Origin: Xestospongia muta
Lineage: Eukaryota; Porifera; Demospongiae; Haplosclerida; Petrosiidae
Length of the DNA: 64,000 bases
Direction: 5' to 3'
Assembly (NCBI GenBank): GCA_963693285.1
Contig: OY848919.1
Span: forward strand, 3,973,827 to 4,037,826
The position numbers were made by a program, and so were the translations under genes. Numbering within the stretch: the first letter of the stretch is position 1; each line of letters opens with the position of its first letter. This document shows, piece by piece, positions 29,777 to 40,796 of this stretch. The notes below the pieces were generated by a model. The model saw only the letters and a program-made list of their open reading frames with translations, searched no databases and was not told the origin of the DNA.

Positions 29777-32221
29777 AGTCAGGTGGCTATGATGTTACTG
29801 CCAAATTTTAAAACGACTTCTTGCAGCGAGTGTACCTTTTTCTCAGGGCTATACTTTGGGGGGAACCTGAAATATAAGCGTATTATGGTCTGATCTTCAT
29901 TCCGTATATCAAATTCAACGTAATATCATAGGTGCTTTAAATATAATTTAAGGTGGTACGCTAGGAATTAACATAGACAATAGTAATAAAATGTGCAACT
30001 GCTTTGAATTAGTGGAAAGGAACGAAGAATACAGAGAAGAGAATGATAGAGTACAAGATGTGTTATTGTGACTACAGAGCAAAGAGAAAGGAGACTGAAC
30101 AAGAGAAGAGAATTATCAGGTTAACCAGCAAAGACAGCATCTAGAGCTTTAGGAAAAAGTAGGCTGAATCAGATAAGGGAAGCCATAGAAAGAGCTTATG
30201 AGCATAGTAGGCTCTAGACCAGCATGAAAGAAAAGTTATCTAAATGTATCCCCTGTGAACCTATTGTAGACAGTTTCACACAATTGCATTTATTACATCA
30301 TTCTGGCATCCATTCCAGCCAGAGCTATAATCTATATATGGAAGCCCAATTGGGCTGTCCCACCCCACACATGACCTAGTAGGATTATCTGTTATTGCTT
30401 AATGTTTCGGGTTTAAGAGATAGGGATCAGTATTAAAATATGCTGATCTTAAACAGCCCCTCCGGATTTTTATGCCAATTTTTCAGGACTGTGGTACAAC
30501 ACAACAAGTGTAATGACTAATGTACAGAAGCCCAGACTTACGCCACAATGGCCTGTATTTAGTCTTTAGTCTAATAATAATAATCTTGTAGAGTAACAGC
30601 TGTCATACATATGTTGTTTTGATTATGGTCACATAGTCTCATATACTAAGTAAACATATAGTACAAATATACAAAGCAAATGGAGTAATCACTTTAGTTA
30701 TACTATGTAACTCAACAATTTCATACCTAACAAACTGAGGACATATATTTATACAAACCAGTTGCAGCAAATAAGTAAATGAAAAGTGTAAAAACAGCTC
30801 CAATTTTATATAATGATGACAATACAGTAGAAAGTAGAATACCTTTAAATGGGCACCTTTAGACTGAACTTAACAAATACATAAATACCTCAATAAGAAG
30901 ATGGTTTGTTAGTATCTGTAGAGTAGAAGCAAGATCAACTTCATAGTAAGCTTCATCAACAGTGTTGTAACAACCTTGAATTTCTCAGTTAGTTTAGACA
31001 CACACAAACTAAAACAGGTCAAGTGTAGTATTCTATATATTGGAATCATAATACAGTTAACACTTTACATAACAGTTTGCAATTTATTACCATAAAGGGT
31101 ATAACAATATGCAGTAATGATTTGTTTCAATTCATCAAATTAAATAAAGAAGCATTAGTCTTTATACTTTAGAGACCATGAATGCAGTGTTAAGGTAAGT
31201 TTAAACATAAAATCACATCAAGACACAATGGGACACAATGAATAGTTTTGATTATGAGTGTATTAACAAAATGTCATGTCCTTTACTGCTTGCAAAGACA
31301 CAGTTCACTGATTGCTTTTGTCAAGTTTGTAGCAGCTGTAACACCATATCAATGTATGTTTTCAACTTCCTTTTATGTTGTGTTTATAGAAAACAACCAC
31401 AGCATATGATCAGTTTCAATGACTAATATAGTAACAAACAAGTAATATAATTATACTGTAGTACTGTATAAATCTATGTGTCTTCTAATTATAATATTAT
31501 ATTTCAGTTTACTAAATATTGAAGTAAGTTTTAGTTTTGTTGTGATAACATAATCCTCTTGACAAATGACACAATAACATTGATTCTATAACAAGGATTG
31601 ATAATAGTACCAAGAAGCCAATCTACATTTAGTATAGCATATTGTTCATGTACTAGTCATATAATACATTAAAACTTGTCTAGTCTTTTAACCATATATA
31701 GGTAATAGGGAAGTATTTTATTGTTAGTCATTTTAAATGTAATAGCTGAGAAGTACGTATCAATGCTTTCAAAGTAGATATGATGTAAAAGAGGCAAGTG
31801 CACACTCAATAGATATGGACTAACGATGATAAGTGCACACTCAATAGATATGGACTAACGATGATAAGTGCACACTCAATAGATATTGGACTAACGATGA
31901 TAAGTGCACACTCAATAGATATTGGACTAACGATGATAAGTGCACACTCAATAGATATGGACTAACGATGATAAGAAATGGATTAAATAAAATTCGTTTA
32001 AAATTTCATGACACACAAGTGGGTGGGTATATGATCAATCTTGAGTAAGTTGTGATATATACTTGTCGTATATAAAACATAAGTAGATTTTCATTGTAAT
32101 TGTGACGTTGACTTTAATTATCAATTATATATATAATTTATAAAAACAATAAGTTAATTATACACACATGTAGCAATACCTTTATTCAGGCATTGCAATT
32201 GCAATAATTCAATTTACTAGT
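29777..32221. other. Intergenic between the ANK fusion gene and R-SNARE at 32.2 kb
   Basis: Upstream promoter region of the fusion gene on its left side and 3' flank of the R-SNARE gene on its right. A stretch near 30000-30250 is unusually purine-rich and could be a decayed coding relic, but I cannot name it. A short palindrome (GCCCAATTGGGC) lies near 30346. A 35-base tandem repeat lies at 31797-31973. No firm gene was found. Confidence 0.45.
31797..31973. repeat. Five tandem copies of a 35-36 base unit
   Basis: Units open AGTGCACACTCAATAGATAT and continue to GACTAACGATGATA. Copies 3 and 4 carry one extra T. They are adjacent with no spacers, so this is a minisatellite and not a CRISPR array. 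Confidence 0.95.
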
Positions 32222-33375
32222 CTATTTACCGTCTTCTTTCTTTATTACAAGAACAACAATAGGAATAACTACAATGGAAAAGAGACAGATAAAATGAAAA
32301 TTGAGTTAGTATTATTATAAAGTATAAATAAAGATCATAAGAAACTTACTAATAGCAGCTAATAGAAAAAGTATAATGATTATACAAATTATAATAAAGA
32401 CAATCCAGAACTATACATATTCAAGAGAAAAGAAAACTATTAATAAAATGAAAGCTTTAGTATATCAATTTATTGTAATAATATTACATAGTCCCAACTC
32501 CACCTTTTTTGTTTTCCACCATGGATTTTCATAAGATCGAGCTACCCGTACAGCTCCACGTTCAAACATGGCAGCATTTTCTGTTAGAATGGCTATAAAA
32601 GTTTAAAAAGATTTAATACTAGGCATTACAAGAACGTTATAATAATGTTGGTTCAACTTTATGGAAAGCAATTTTACCTGCTTTTTCCCCAAGTAATTCA
32701 ATATTTTCTCCTCTTCTTTCAGCTTTTTCAATGTTTGACTGGACAATATTTTTAATCTAAAACAAGATAATCTATTACTTACACACATAGACACAGTCAA
32801 ACACATGAATTAGCAAACGTACTCTGTTTGCCTTCCTCCACAGTTGTTCCATCATAGCATTATCCTTGACTCCATGTTTATCAACGACATGTTCCATATC
32901 ATTCTTAATCTGTAATTATAAAGTCACAAAAGTACATATTAAGCTCTGTCACAAACCTCTTTAACCTCTTCTTTCAATCCAGATGCTCCATGTTGATCAG
33001 TATATGTTGTGTCTAGCACATTACTGATCTATCCAGAGTTAAAATGACACAATAAATTCAAACTTCTTTGTATATACTAGCCTGCTACATTTATTATACT
33101 ATTGTAGCATTTTAAGTAGTGGCTAGTCTTTTTAAACAATTGAATTTGATTATAAAACTTACCCAATCTACTTGTACTCTTAGTTTGCTTAGATCATCTT
33201 CCTCTCTATTCGGTTGATCTTGTAAAGGTATGTGAGATTTGGCTTCCCATGGTCTTCTGGGTCTGTCTTCCGAAGGTTTGATTGCCCCGTATGACCTGCA
33301 ACATAAAAATATCATTTATATAAGTCAAGAAGTACATTAAAATCGACATTTTGTCGCTGAAAAGATCACTTACAT
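32222..33375 (-). CDS. R-SNARE, VAMP-like with extended N-terminus (copy F)
   Basis: About 189 residues. Exons on the minus strand: 33375-33374 (AT of the start codon), 33295-33163, 33028-32957, 32909-32823, 32756-32678, 32592-32504, 32410-32350, 32268-32222. The N-terminus is MSYGAIKP, like MSYGSI of copy A, followed by about 95 extra residues in three exons. The SNARE motif has NIEKAERRGENIELLGEKA with Arg at the zero layer, then NPWWKTKK before the membrane anchor (FWIVFIIICIIIILFLLAAI) and the tail IKKEDGK. The start codon is split by an intron as in copies A and at 12.4 kb. The three inserted exons each open with Ile and look like degenerate copies of the SNARE-half exon (ISNVL, IKNDM, IKNIV), suggesting exon duplication. 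Confidence 0.82.
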
Positions 33376-34251
33376 GATAGATGTGTTTGCAAGCAATATA
33401 GGGGTGTGGCTGAATAATAGTTAATGAATATATAAATAGTATTCACTAAAAGGTCAAGACGTATGTCATAATAGTGTAACATTATTCATGTCTGATGCTA
33501 TAGTAATTAATAGGTCAATCAATACATTGCCTTGAAAGAAATGTTTTTGAGTAGACTGACGTTAATTTACAGTGCTTGTAGATCAACTCTTCCATTTTGG
33601 ACTGACTTTACAAAACGAAAACTGGAAAGAAAATAGTCAAAGTATATATCATTTTTTACTTTACTTTTATACGATGCAGGTTACTATCAAATATAATTGT
33701 GTCTGTGTCTCGTGAATAATAAACACTATACAATCCAGAGATTCTGTCTCTCAAAATTAATGATACAAAAGGAAATATTGAACAATACCTACTTTTGTAT
33801 ATCTGTCTAAAAGTTTCAATTTAGCATATTGCTCAGTTTTTTATTTACATTATCTAAAATTACATTCAATAACTAAAATATTTAGTACTGGAAATAACTA
33901 ACACTACCTGTAAGTATTACTCAAGGGCCAAAACTAACAATAACTAAAAATAATCATAAATAGGCCAAAGCTAACTAAAGCTAACTAAATACAAGACCAC
34001 TCGATCCTTTTGAAATCTCCATATTTATTTCATATATTGTTGAAATATGTATAAACATCATAATGTAAATAGAAGGGAGTTTATGTTGATTAAAGCTACC
34101 ACCTTATATGACAGTACAAAGTGCTAGGGTAGAGAGGGGAATTTAGCCTTATGTGTACACGAGATTACAAGTCTACAAATAATGACTTCATAGCTGTAAA
34201 AATAATTTTTTGTATATATGGTGAACGATTATCACTGGAAGCAATTGTATC
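33376..34251. other. Divergent intergenic region, promoter of transporter copy 1
   Basis: It lies between the R-SNARE start (minus) and the first transporter (plus). About 33690-34251 is repeated at 36735-37355 upstream of transporter copy 2, so the likely promoter was duplicated along with the gene. Confidence 0.6.
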
Positions 34252-36590
34252 ATGGAAGAAGAATTAGTCACTGGTTATGTCACTGAGAGCGACTCCTCTG
34301 CTGTGTGTTGTGTACCAAGATGTAGGACACATAAGAGGTATCAATATTCTTGTGTCCATTCAAAAGGAGCTATCATTGTTATTATTTGGGGAGCTCTACT
34401 CTACACCGTAGTAACTACTAATGTGTATTTTAACAGTTCTTTTTTTAGAGATGAAACAAATTTTAATTTACCGAGAAGTTTAGTTGCTGTATCGTCATTA
34501 TATATTCTTTTTTATCCTATCCTTGGCTACTTTGGCGAGAAATGGACACGCTATAAAGTTATACTTTTTGGCAGTGGAATACTTGTAGTGGGTTATATTT
34601 CTCTTTTTTCTGTTATTCCTATTAGTATAGCACTGACAGAGTTCTTATTATCAGAGACAACATCCACCATTCTTACGTCTTTGTTGTGGATTGTTTTCAG
34701 TTTTCCTCTTCATCTTGGTTTTGGTCTCTTTCAATCCAATGTCGTCCAGTTTGGATGTGATCAGCTTCTTTTTGCTCCATCCCATGAGCTCAGTAGTTTT
34801 ATTCGTTGGTTCATTGGAATGCAGTATCCTTTTTATGCTATCAATAATATAATATTAGCAATTGTTTCGTATTACTCAACAACTTCGACATTTTACGTTT
34901 TAATGATTTCATTTTGTTTGACTATATTAGCAACATTGATTGCTTTATTATTAGGTTGTTTTGCTAAATCAAGCCTTTATACTGGACCATCTAACTACAG
35001 TAATCCTGTTAAACTAATCTGGAGAGTAATGAGATATGCTTGGAAACACAAACAACCAGTGAGACGTAGTGCATTCACATATGGAGAGCCTCCTCCTTCC
35101 AGATTAGATCTAGGTAAAGAGAGATATGGAGGACCATTTACTACTGAAGAAGTAGAGGACGTTAAAAGCTTCTGGTACATATATGCTATTATTTTAGCAT
35201 TATATGGATATAGCTTAAGAGATACATCATCTGGGATAAGTTATCAATATTTAAAAGCAAAACAGGGGTCACTTTCATTCATGGAACACTTTCTACTAAT
35301 GTTTCCTGATATAATAACACTCTGTATACTTTCAGTTGGCATTCCTTTTTTTCAATTTGTAATAGTGCCATTTTTCTCACGCTATATTCCAAATATGTTG
35401 AAGCGTATCTGGACAGGACTAATGCTCATATTGGTTGAAATGTTTGTAATAACTATTGTGACCTTTACATTCAATAAAAGTGTGATGAGGTATGATAATT
35501 ATACAAATGTATGCTTAAATGATAATGACAATATCAGCAGTATAAGAAATGACATTGTCGAAGGAGCTTGGCCATTTTATGTTCTACTTATCCCCCAAGT
35601 CTTGAATGGTATAGGAGCACTTATTTATTATGTGACTGTTATTGAATTTATTGCTGCTCAAGGCCCTCGTCAAATGCAAGGACTGCTAATAACATTGTGG
35701 TACATGTTTATGTGGGCCTATCTTGCATCGCAGGCTATGAGTACATCATCTATTGGATGTCACTGGGAGTATTATGCTGTTAAAACTGGTCTTGTCTTGA
35801 CCTCGCTCATATGTTACACTATTGCTGCATATAAATACAAGTATAGACAACGTGATGAACTATCTGATGTCAATGAGAGAGTTATCATTACAGAATATGA
35901 ATCAAGGCAATTAGATAGACAGGAACTTGAAAGTACTGATAATCCAACATTTACTATATATAGCAACTAATTGTATAAAACAGTGCTTTTTTATAATACC
36001 ATAATCATAACATTATTTACTCTTCACTTCCTTAAATGGATTATGTTGTTGATTAAGATAACATATTAATTCTTGATATATAATTGCCTTATTCAACATA
36101 TTGGTTGGTATCCATTTTGTACAAAATGCATAAAAGGCATAGAGTGGTCTCCCTATTCTAATGTTTTTTGTGTAAATTTACATTTAAAGTAATTTTATTT
36201 GTTCTGTCTTATACAATAGAATTGTTGGATAAAAAAATTAAATGGATAAAATGCAATATTATGATAATTTTGAACGGTAAGTAATGACTCTTGCATAGAC
36301 TACTGTTATGTCTATATCTAGTGAACATTATAGTAAGTTGATTGTATAGTGACATTATCCCTAAATGGCTGTAACTTATATTAACTATTTATTTAAGTTT
36401 GTAATTAGGTCTAAATCATCAAACTATTAAACTGGTGCTATCAAGTACTGTTTGTTTCCTAAAATGATTTAGCAATTGTTTTCTAGATGGTATAGATAAC
36501 AAACATACTTCTTTAACTGTTACAGAAATATTTTCAAACTGATTTTAGAAGGGTAAGCATTGCTGTGAAATTGTAAATAGAATTAGTTAT
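33690..36590. repeat. Segmental duplication, unit 1 (transporter and flanks)
   Basis: About 2.9 kb including upstream and downstream flanks is repeated at 36735-39655 in the same orientation. The coding parts are offset by 3,104 bases. The 5' flank begins near a GTGTCTCGTGAATAATAAAC block and the 3' flank ends near AAGGGTAAGCATTGCTGTGA. Flanks differ by small indels, including the missing AACATATTAATTCTTGATAT near 36060 in unit 2. Confidence 0.9.
34252..35970 (+). CDS. POT/SLC15-like proton-coupled transporter, copy 1
   Basis: 572 residues in one exon, with about 10-12 hydrophobic segments. Family marks: the FGCDQLLFAPSHELSSFIRW segment resembles the FGADQ region of POT transporters; the central loop has YGEPPPSRLDLGKERYGGPF; near the end QGPRQMQGLLITLWYMF resembles the APRSM helix. 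The N-terminal half is MFS-like. POT proteins move di- and tripeptides or related solutes with protons; the substrate here is unknown. The upstream ATG at 34252 is the first in frame, and the cytosolic N-terminus is rich in Cys (CCVPRCR). No intron, unlike its neighbours, which may mean an old retrocopy origin. Confidence 0.82.
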   Translation: MEEELVTGYVTESDSSAVCCVPRCRTHKRYQYSCVHSKGAIIVIIWGALLYTVVTTNVYFNSSFFRDETNFNLPRSLVAVSSLYILFYPILGYFGEKWTRYKVILFGSGILVVGYISLFSVIPISIALTEFLLSETTSTILTSLLWIVFSFPLHLGFGLFQSNVVQFGCDQLLFAPSHELSSFIRWFIGMQYPFYAINNIILAIVSYYSTTSTFYVLMISFCLTILATLIALLLGCFAKSSLYTGPSNYSNPVKLIWRVMRYAWKHKQPVRRSAFTYGEPPPSRLDLGKERYGGPFTTEEVEDVKSFWYIYAIILALYGYSLRDTSSGISYQYLKAKQGSLSFMEHFLLMFPDIITLCILSVGIPFFQFVIVPFFSRYIPNMLKRIWTGLMLILVEMFVITIVTFTFNKSVMRYDNYTNVCLNDNDNISSIRNDIVEGAWPFYVLLIPQVLNGIGALIYYVTVIEFIAAQGPRQMQGLLITLWYMFMWAYLASQAMSTSSIGCHWEYYAVKTGLVLTSLICYTIAAYKYKYRQRDELSDVNERVIITEYESRQLDRQELESTDNPTFTIYSN

Positions 36591-36594
36591 GCAT

Positions 36595-36705
36595 ATATAG
36601 CAACTGTATGTATACAAAACTGTTTTTGATATGTTTTAACGGTTGGTTTTTCACAAATGAGGTCACAAATGTTTTGACAGAAGTGGTCCCTTTTTGCAAA
36701 TCAGT
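36595..36705. mobile_element. MITE fragment at the duplication junction
   Basis: This matches the right half of the element at 16037-16287, including TACAAAACTGTTTTTG and GAAGTGGTCCCTTTTTGCAA. The left inverted terminus is missing. It sits exactly between the two transporter units. Confidence 0.75.
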
Positions 36706-36734
36706 TTACTGGCCCTGAACATGTGAATAATAAA

Positions 36735-39655
36735 TCTTATCAAATATAATTGTGTCTGTGTCTCGTGAATAATAAACACTATTCAATCCAGGGATTTTGT
36801 CTCTCAAAATTAATAATATGAAAGGAAATATTGAACAGTACCTACTTTTGTATATCTGTCTAAAAGTTTCAATTTAGCATATTGCTCATTTTTTTATTTA
36901 CATTAACTAAAATTACATCAATAACTAAAATATTTAGTACTGGATAACTAACTAAATGCAAAACAAACTAAAGGTATTTTTTGAGGAACAAAAAAAACTA
37001 ACACTACCTGTAAGTATTACTCAAAGGCCAAAACTAACAATAACTAACTAAAAATAATCATAAATAGGCCAAAGCTAACTAAAGCTAACTAAATACAAGA
37101 CCACTCGATCCTTTTGAAATCTCCATATTTATTACATGTATTGTTGAAGTATGTATAAACATCATAATGTAAACAGAAGGGAGTTTATGTTGATTAAAGC
37201 TACCACCTTATATGACAGTACAAAGTGCTAAGGTAGAGAGGGGAATTTAGCCTTATGTGTACGCTAAATTACAAGTCTACAAATAATGACTTCATAGTTG
37301 TAAAAATAATTTTTTGCATATATGGTGAACGATTATCACTCGAAGCAATTGTATCATGGAAGAAGAATTAGTCACTGGTTATGTCACTGAGAGCGACTCC
37401 TCTGCTGTGTGTTGTATACCAAGATGTAGGACACATAAGAGGTATCAATATTCTTGTGTCCATTCAAAAGGAGCTATCATTGTTATTATTTGGGGAGCTC
37501 TAGTTTTCACCGTAGTAACTACTAATGTGTATTTTAACAGTTCTTTTTTTAGAGATGAAACAAATTTTGAATTACCGAAGAGTTTAATTGCTGTATCGTC
37601 ATTATATATTCTTTTTTATCCTATCCTTGGCTACTTTGGCGAGAAATGGACACGCTATAAAGTTATACTTTTTGGCAGTGGAATACTTGTAGTGGGTTAT
37701 ATTTCTCGTTTTTTTGTTATTCCTATTAGTATAGCACTGACAGAGTTCTTATTATCAGAGACAACATCCACCATTCTTACGTCTTTGTTGTGGATTGTTT
37801 TCAGTTTTCCTCTTTATCTTGGTTTTGGTCTCTTTCAATCCAATGTCATCCAGTTTGGATGTGATCAGCTTCTTTTTGCTCCATCCCATGAGCTCAGTAG
37901 TTTTATTCGTTGGTTCATTGGAATGCAGTATCCTTTTTATACTATCAATAATATATTATTAGCAATTGTTTCGTATTACTCACCAACTTCAACATTTTAC
38001 ATTTTAATGATTTCATTTTGTTTGACTGTATTAGCAACATTAATTGCTTTGTTATTAGGTTGTTTTGCTAAATCAAGCCTTTATACTGGACCATCTAACT
38101 ACAGTAATCCTGTTAAACTAATCTGGAGAGTAATGAGATATGCTTGGAAACACAAACAACCAGTGAAACGTAGTGCATTCACATATGGAGAGCCTCCTCC
38201 TTCCAGATTAGATCTAGGTAAAGAGAGATATGGAGGACCATTTACTACTGAAGAAGTAGAGGACGTTAAAAGCTTCTGGTACATATATGCTATTATTTTA
38301 GCATTATATGGATATAGCTTAAGAGATACATCATCTGGGATAAGTTATCAATATTTGAAAGCAAAACAGGGGTCACTTTCATTCATGGAACACTTTCTAC
38401 TAATGTTTCCTGATATAATAACACTCTGTATACTTTCCGTTGGCATTCCTTTTTTTCAATTTGTAATAGTCCCTTTTTTCTCACGCTATATTCCAAATAT
38501 GCTGAAGCGTATCTGGACAGGACTAATGCTCATATTGGTTGAAATGTTTGTAATAACTATTGTGACCTTTACATTCAATAAAAGTGTGATGAGGAACGAT
38601 AATTATACAAATGTATGCTTAAATGATAATGACAATATCAGCAGTATAAGAGATGACATTGTCGAAGGAGCTTGGCCATTTTATGTTCTACTTATCCCCC
38701 AAGTCTTGAATGGTATAGGAGCACTCATTTATTATGTGACTGTTATTGAATTTATTGCAGCTCAAGGCCCTCGTCAAATGCAAGGACTACTAATAACATT
38801 GTGGTACATGTTTATGTGGGCCTATCTTGCATCGCAGGCTATGAGTACATCATCTATTGGATGTCACTGGGAGTATTATGCTGTTAAAACTGGTCTTGTC
38901 TTGACCTCGCTCATATGTTACACTATTGCTGCATATAAATACAAGTATAGACAACGTGATGAACTATCTGATGTCAATGAGAGAGTTATCATTACAGAAT
39001 ATGAATCAAGGCAATTAGATAGACAGGAACTTGAAAGTACTGATAATCCAACATTTACTATATATAGCAACTAATTGTATAAAACAGTGCTTCTTTATAA
39101 CACCATAATCATAACACTATTTACTCTTCACTTCCTTAAATGGATTATGTTCGTTGATTGATATATAATTGCCTTATTCAACATATTGGTATCCTTTTTG
39201 TACAAAATGCATAAAAGGCATAGAGTGCTCTCCCTATTTTAATGTTTTTTGTGTAAATTTACATTTAAAGTAATTTTATTTGTTCTGTCTTATACAATGG
39301 AATTGTTGGATAAAAAATTAAATGGATAAAATGCAAAATGATGATCATTTTGAACAGTAAGTAATGACTCTTGCATAGACTACTGCTATGTCTATATCTA
39401 GTGAACATTAAAATAAGTTGATTGTATAGTAACAATATGCCTAAATGGCTGTAAATTTTATTAACTAGGTAATTAGGTCTAAATTATCAAACTAATCAAT
39501 TGGTGCTATCAAGTACTGTTTGTTTCCTAAAATGATTTAGCAATTGTTTTCTAGATGGTATAGATAACAAATACACTTCTTTAACTGTTACAGAAATATT
39601 TTCAAACTGATTTTAGAAGGGTAAGCATTGCTGTGAAATTGTAAATAGAATTACT
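36735..39655. repeat. Segmental duplication, unit 2 (transporter and flanks)
   Basis: Partner of 33690-36590. Collinear over the promoter, the whole gene and about 580 bases of 3' flank. Similarity ends near 39655. Confidence 0.9.
37356..39074 (+). CDS. POT/SLC15-like proton-coupled transporter, copy 2
   Basis: 572 residues, intronless, same length and motifs as copy 1. I count 18 amino-acid differences, about 97% identity. Fifteen fall in the first 250 residues and only three in the last 320 (Arg/Lys in PVKRSA, Tyr/Asn in MRNDN, Asn/Asp in IRDDI). Both copies are fully open, so both are probably functional. Most changes are conservative. Notable ones are SLFSVIP to SRFFVIP and LHLGF to LYLGF. 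Confidence 0.82.
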   Translation: MEEELVTGYVTESDSSAVCCIPRCRTHKRYQYSCVHSKGAIIVIIWGALVFTVVTTNVYFNSSFFRDETNFELPKSLIAVSSLYILFYPILGYFGEKWTRYKVILFGSGILVVGYISRFFVIPISIALTEFLLSETTSTILTSLLWIVFSFPLYLGFGLFQSNVIQFGCDQLLFAPSHELSSFIRWFIGMQYPFYTINNILLAIVSYYSPTSTFYILMISFCLTVLATLIALLLGCFAKSSLYTGPSNYSNPVKLIWRVMRYAWKHKQPVKRSAFTYGEPPPSRLDLGKERYGGPFTTEEVEDVKSFWYIYAIILALYGYSLRDTSSGISYQYLKAKQGSLSFMEHFLLMFPDIITLCILSVGIPFFQFVIVPFFSRYIPNMLKRIWTGLMLILVEMFVITIVTFTFNKSVMRNDNYTNVCLNDNDNISSIRDDIVEGAWPFYVLLIPQVLNGIGALIYYVTVIEFIAAQGPRQMQGLLITLWYMFMWAYLASQAMSTSSIGCHWEYYAVKTGLVLTSLICYTIAAYKYKYRQRDELSDVNERVIITEYESRQLDRQELESTDNPTFTIYSN

Positions 39656-39798
39656 AACAGATGTAAACTAAAAATATTGAAATTTGGTCAGAAATTATTT
39701 GAAATAATACAAGAAACAAAACCTTAGTTGTCGCTTCTCATCCTAAAGTGATTTTTGTGTCTCGAAGAAAAAGCAAAAAAAGTTTTTTGCCTAAAAAA

Positions 39799-40796
39799 TT
39801 AAACAACTATCATTTGAAAACATTTTTGGCCTCCTTTAGAATGAAGACACTGCTTTATAAAAATGAACAGAATGTAAAAGGTAATAATAATTATAAATAA
39901 TGTAGCAATAACATCTTGAGTGTCAATCAATCCAGTACCCCATCCCAGAAAAAGCATGACAGACAATGTTATAACAACATTGAGTTGCTCATGAAAAAAT
40001 TTTATATTAATTTTTTTCTTTGTTTTGATATCGAACAGAAAGTTTCTTCGTAGAAGAGAGATAATGATAAACACTGCCCAATTTAATATACATATGATCA
40101 GAAATGGAACTGGCAACCAACATATAATAATGGTTCATTAAAGGCATGACAGCTATAAATAAAATGCAGATATTTTATCCACAAACGTAATTAATGTTCT
40201 TACAAATGATCACTCAAGTACTTTTCATAATTTGGAGCAAAACAGAACAAGACAATGAACAATGGAGAACTACAAGTAAGAAATGAATATCTAGTACATT
40301 ATCTCTATGACATTTAATACTCATTCCATGATGATATGGTTGTTTTTAAAACAAAATGACGAATTCTTTTCTCAAGAAAAATGATCATTAAACTCATATA
40401 CATGTTGATAGCTTCAGCAGCCATAACCATGAATGTAGCAAGGAAAAAATATTGCAATGAAGTAGCTGTAAGTGCACAAAGACCAGGGACATATTCACTG
40501 TGTTCAGCAAAGATAAAGACAATGTAGAGACCAGTTAAAGCTGAACACAAATTAATTAAAAGTTGACAATGATCAGAAGTACATAATTTCCTATTGTAAC
40601 ATGTATAACATAATAATAAATATACAAGAAAGCACACAACGCAGGAACAATTAGAACAGTGTTTAGCTAAGATAAAGGCAATGTAGAGACCCAAAAAACA
40701 TAGGCGGATGAGGAGCTTATATTTTTGGGGGGGGAGGCTCACACCATAACTATGTGATGAATATGCAGACATGAATGTACCCATAATGCAGAACAA
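39799..40796 (-). pseudogene. Adhesion-GPCR seven-helix fragment
   Basis: Parts of an adhesion-type (family B2) receptor in order on the minus strand: TM1-loop-TM2 (KLCTSDHCQLLINLCSALTG), TM3 (LQYFFLATFMVMAAEAINMY) down to about 40314; an extracellular-loop exon near 40262-40205 (FCFAPNYEKY); then CWLPVPFLI with TM5, and TM6-TM7 (LFLGWGTGLIDTQDV, then a final helix) in 40116-39799. No N-terminal GPS region is found; upstream sequence is replaced by the G-rich element at 40698-41119. A second partial copy of the TM2 phrase (LCFLGLYIAFILAKH) precedes the first, hinting at a small internal duplication. It is probably a truncated pseudogene, although the helices themselves are open. Confidence 0.6.

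Noticed and set aside
30000..30500. Possible transposon or coding relic
   Set aside because: The purine-rich stretch has many stops in all frames and no motif that I could name.
31238..31426. Open frame of 62 residues in the intergenic region
   Set aside because: Cys-rich by chance; no recognisable motif, splice partner or paralogue in the window.
31797..31973. CRISPR-like array
   Set aside because: The units abut directly with no unique spacers, and the genome is eukaryotic. It is a minisatellite.
34995..35180. Minus-strand open frame, repeated at 38099-38284
   Set aside because: It is the antisense shadow of the transporter loop and is conserved only because the transporter genes are duplicated.
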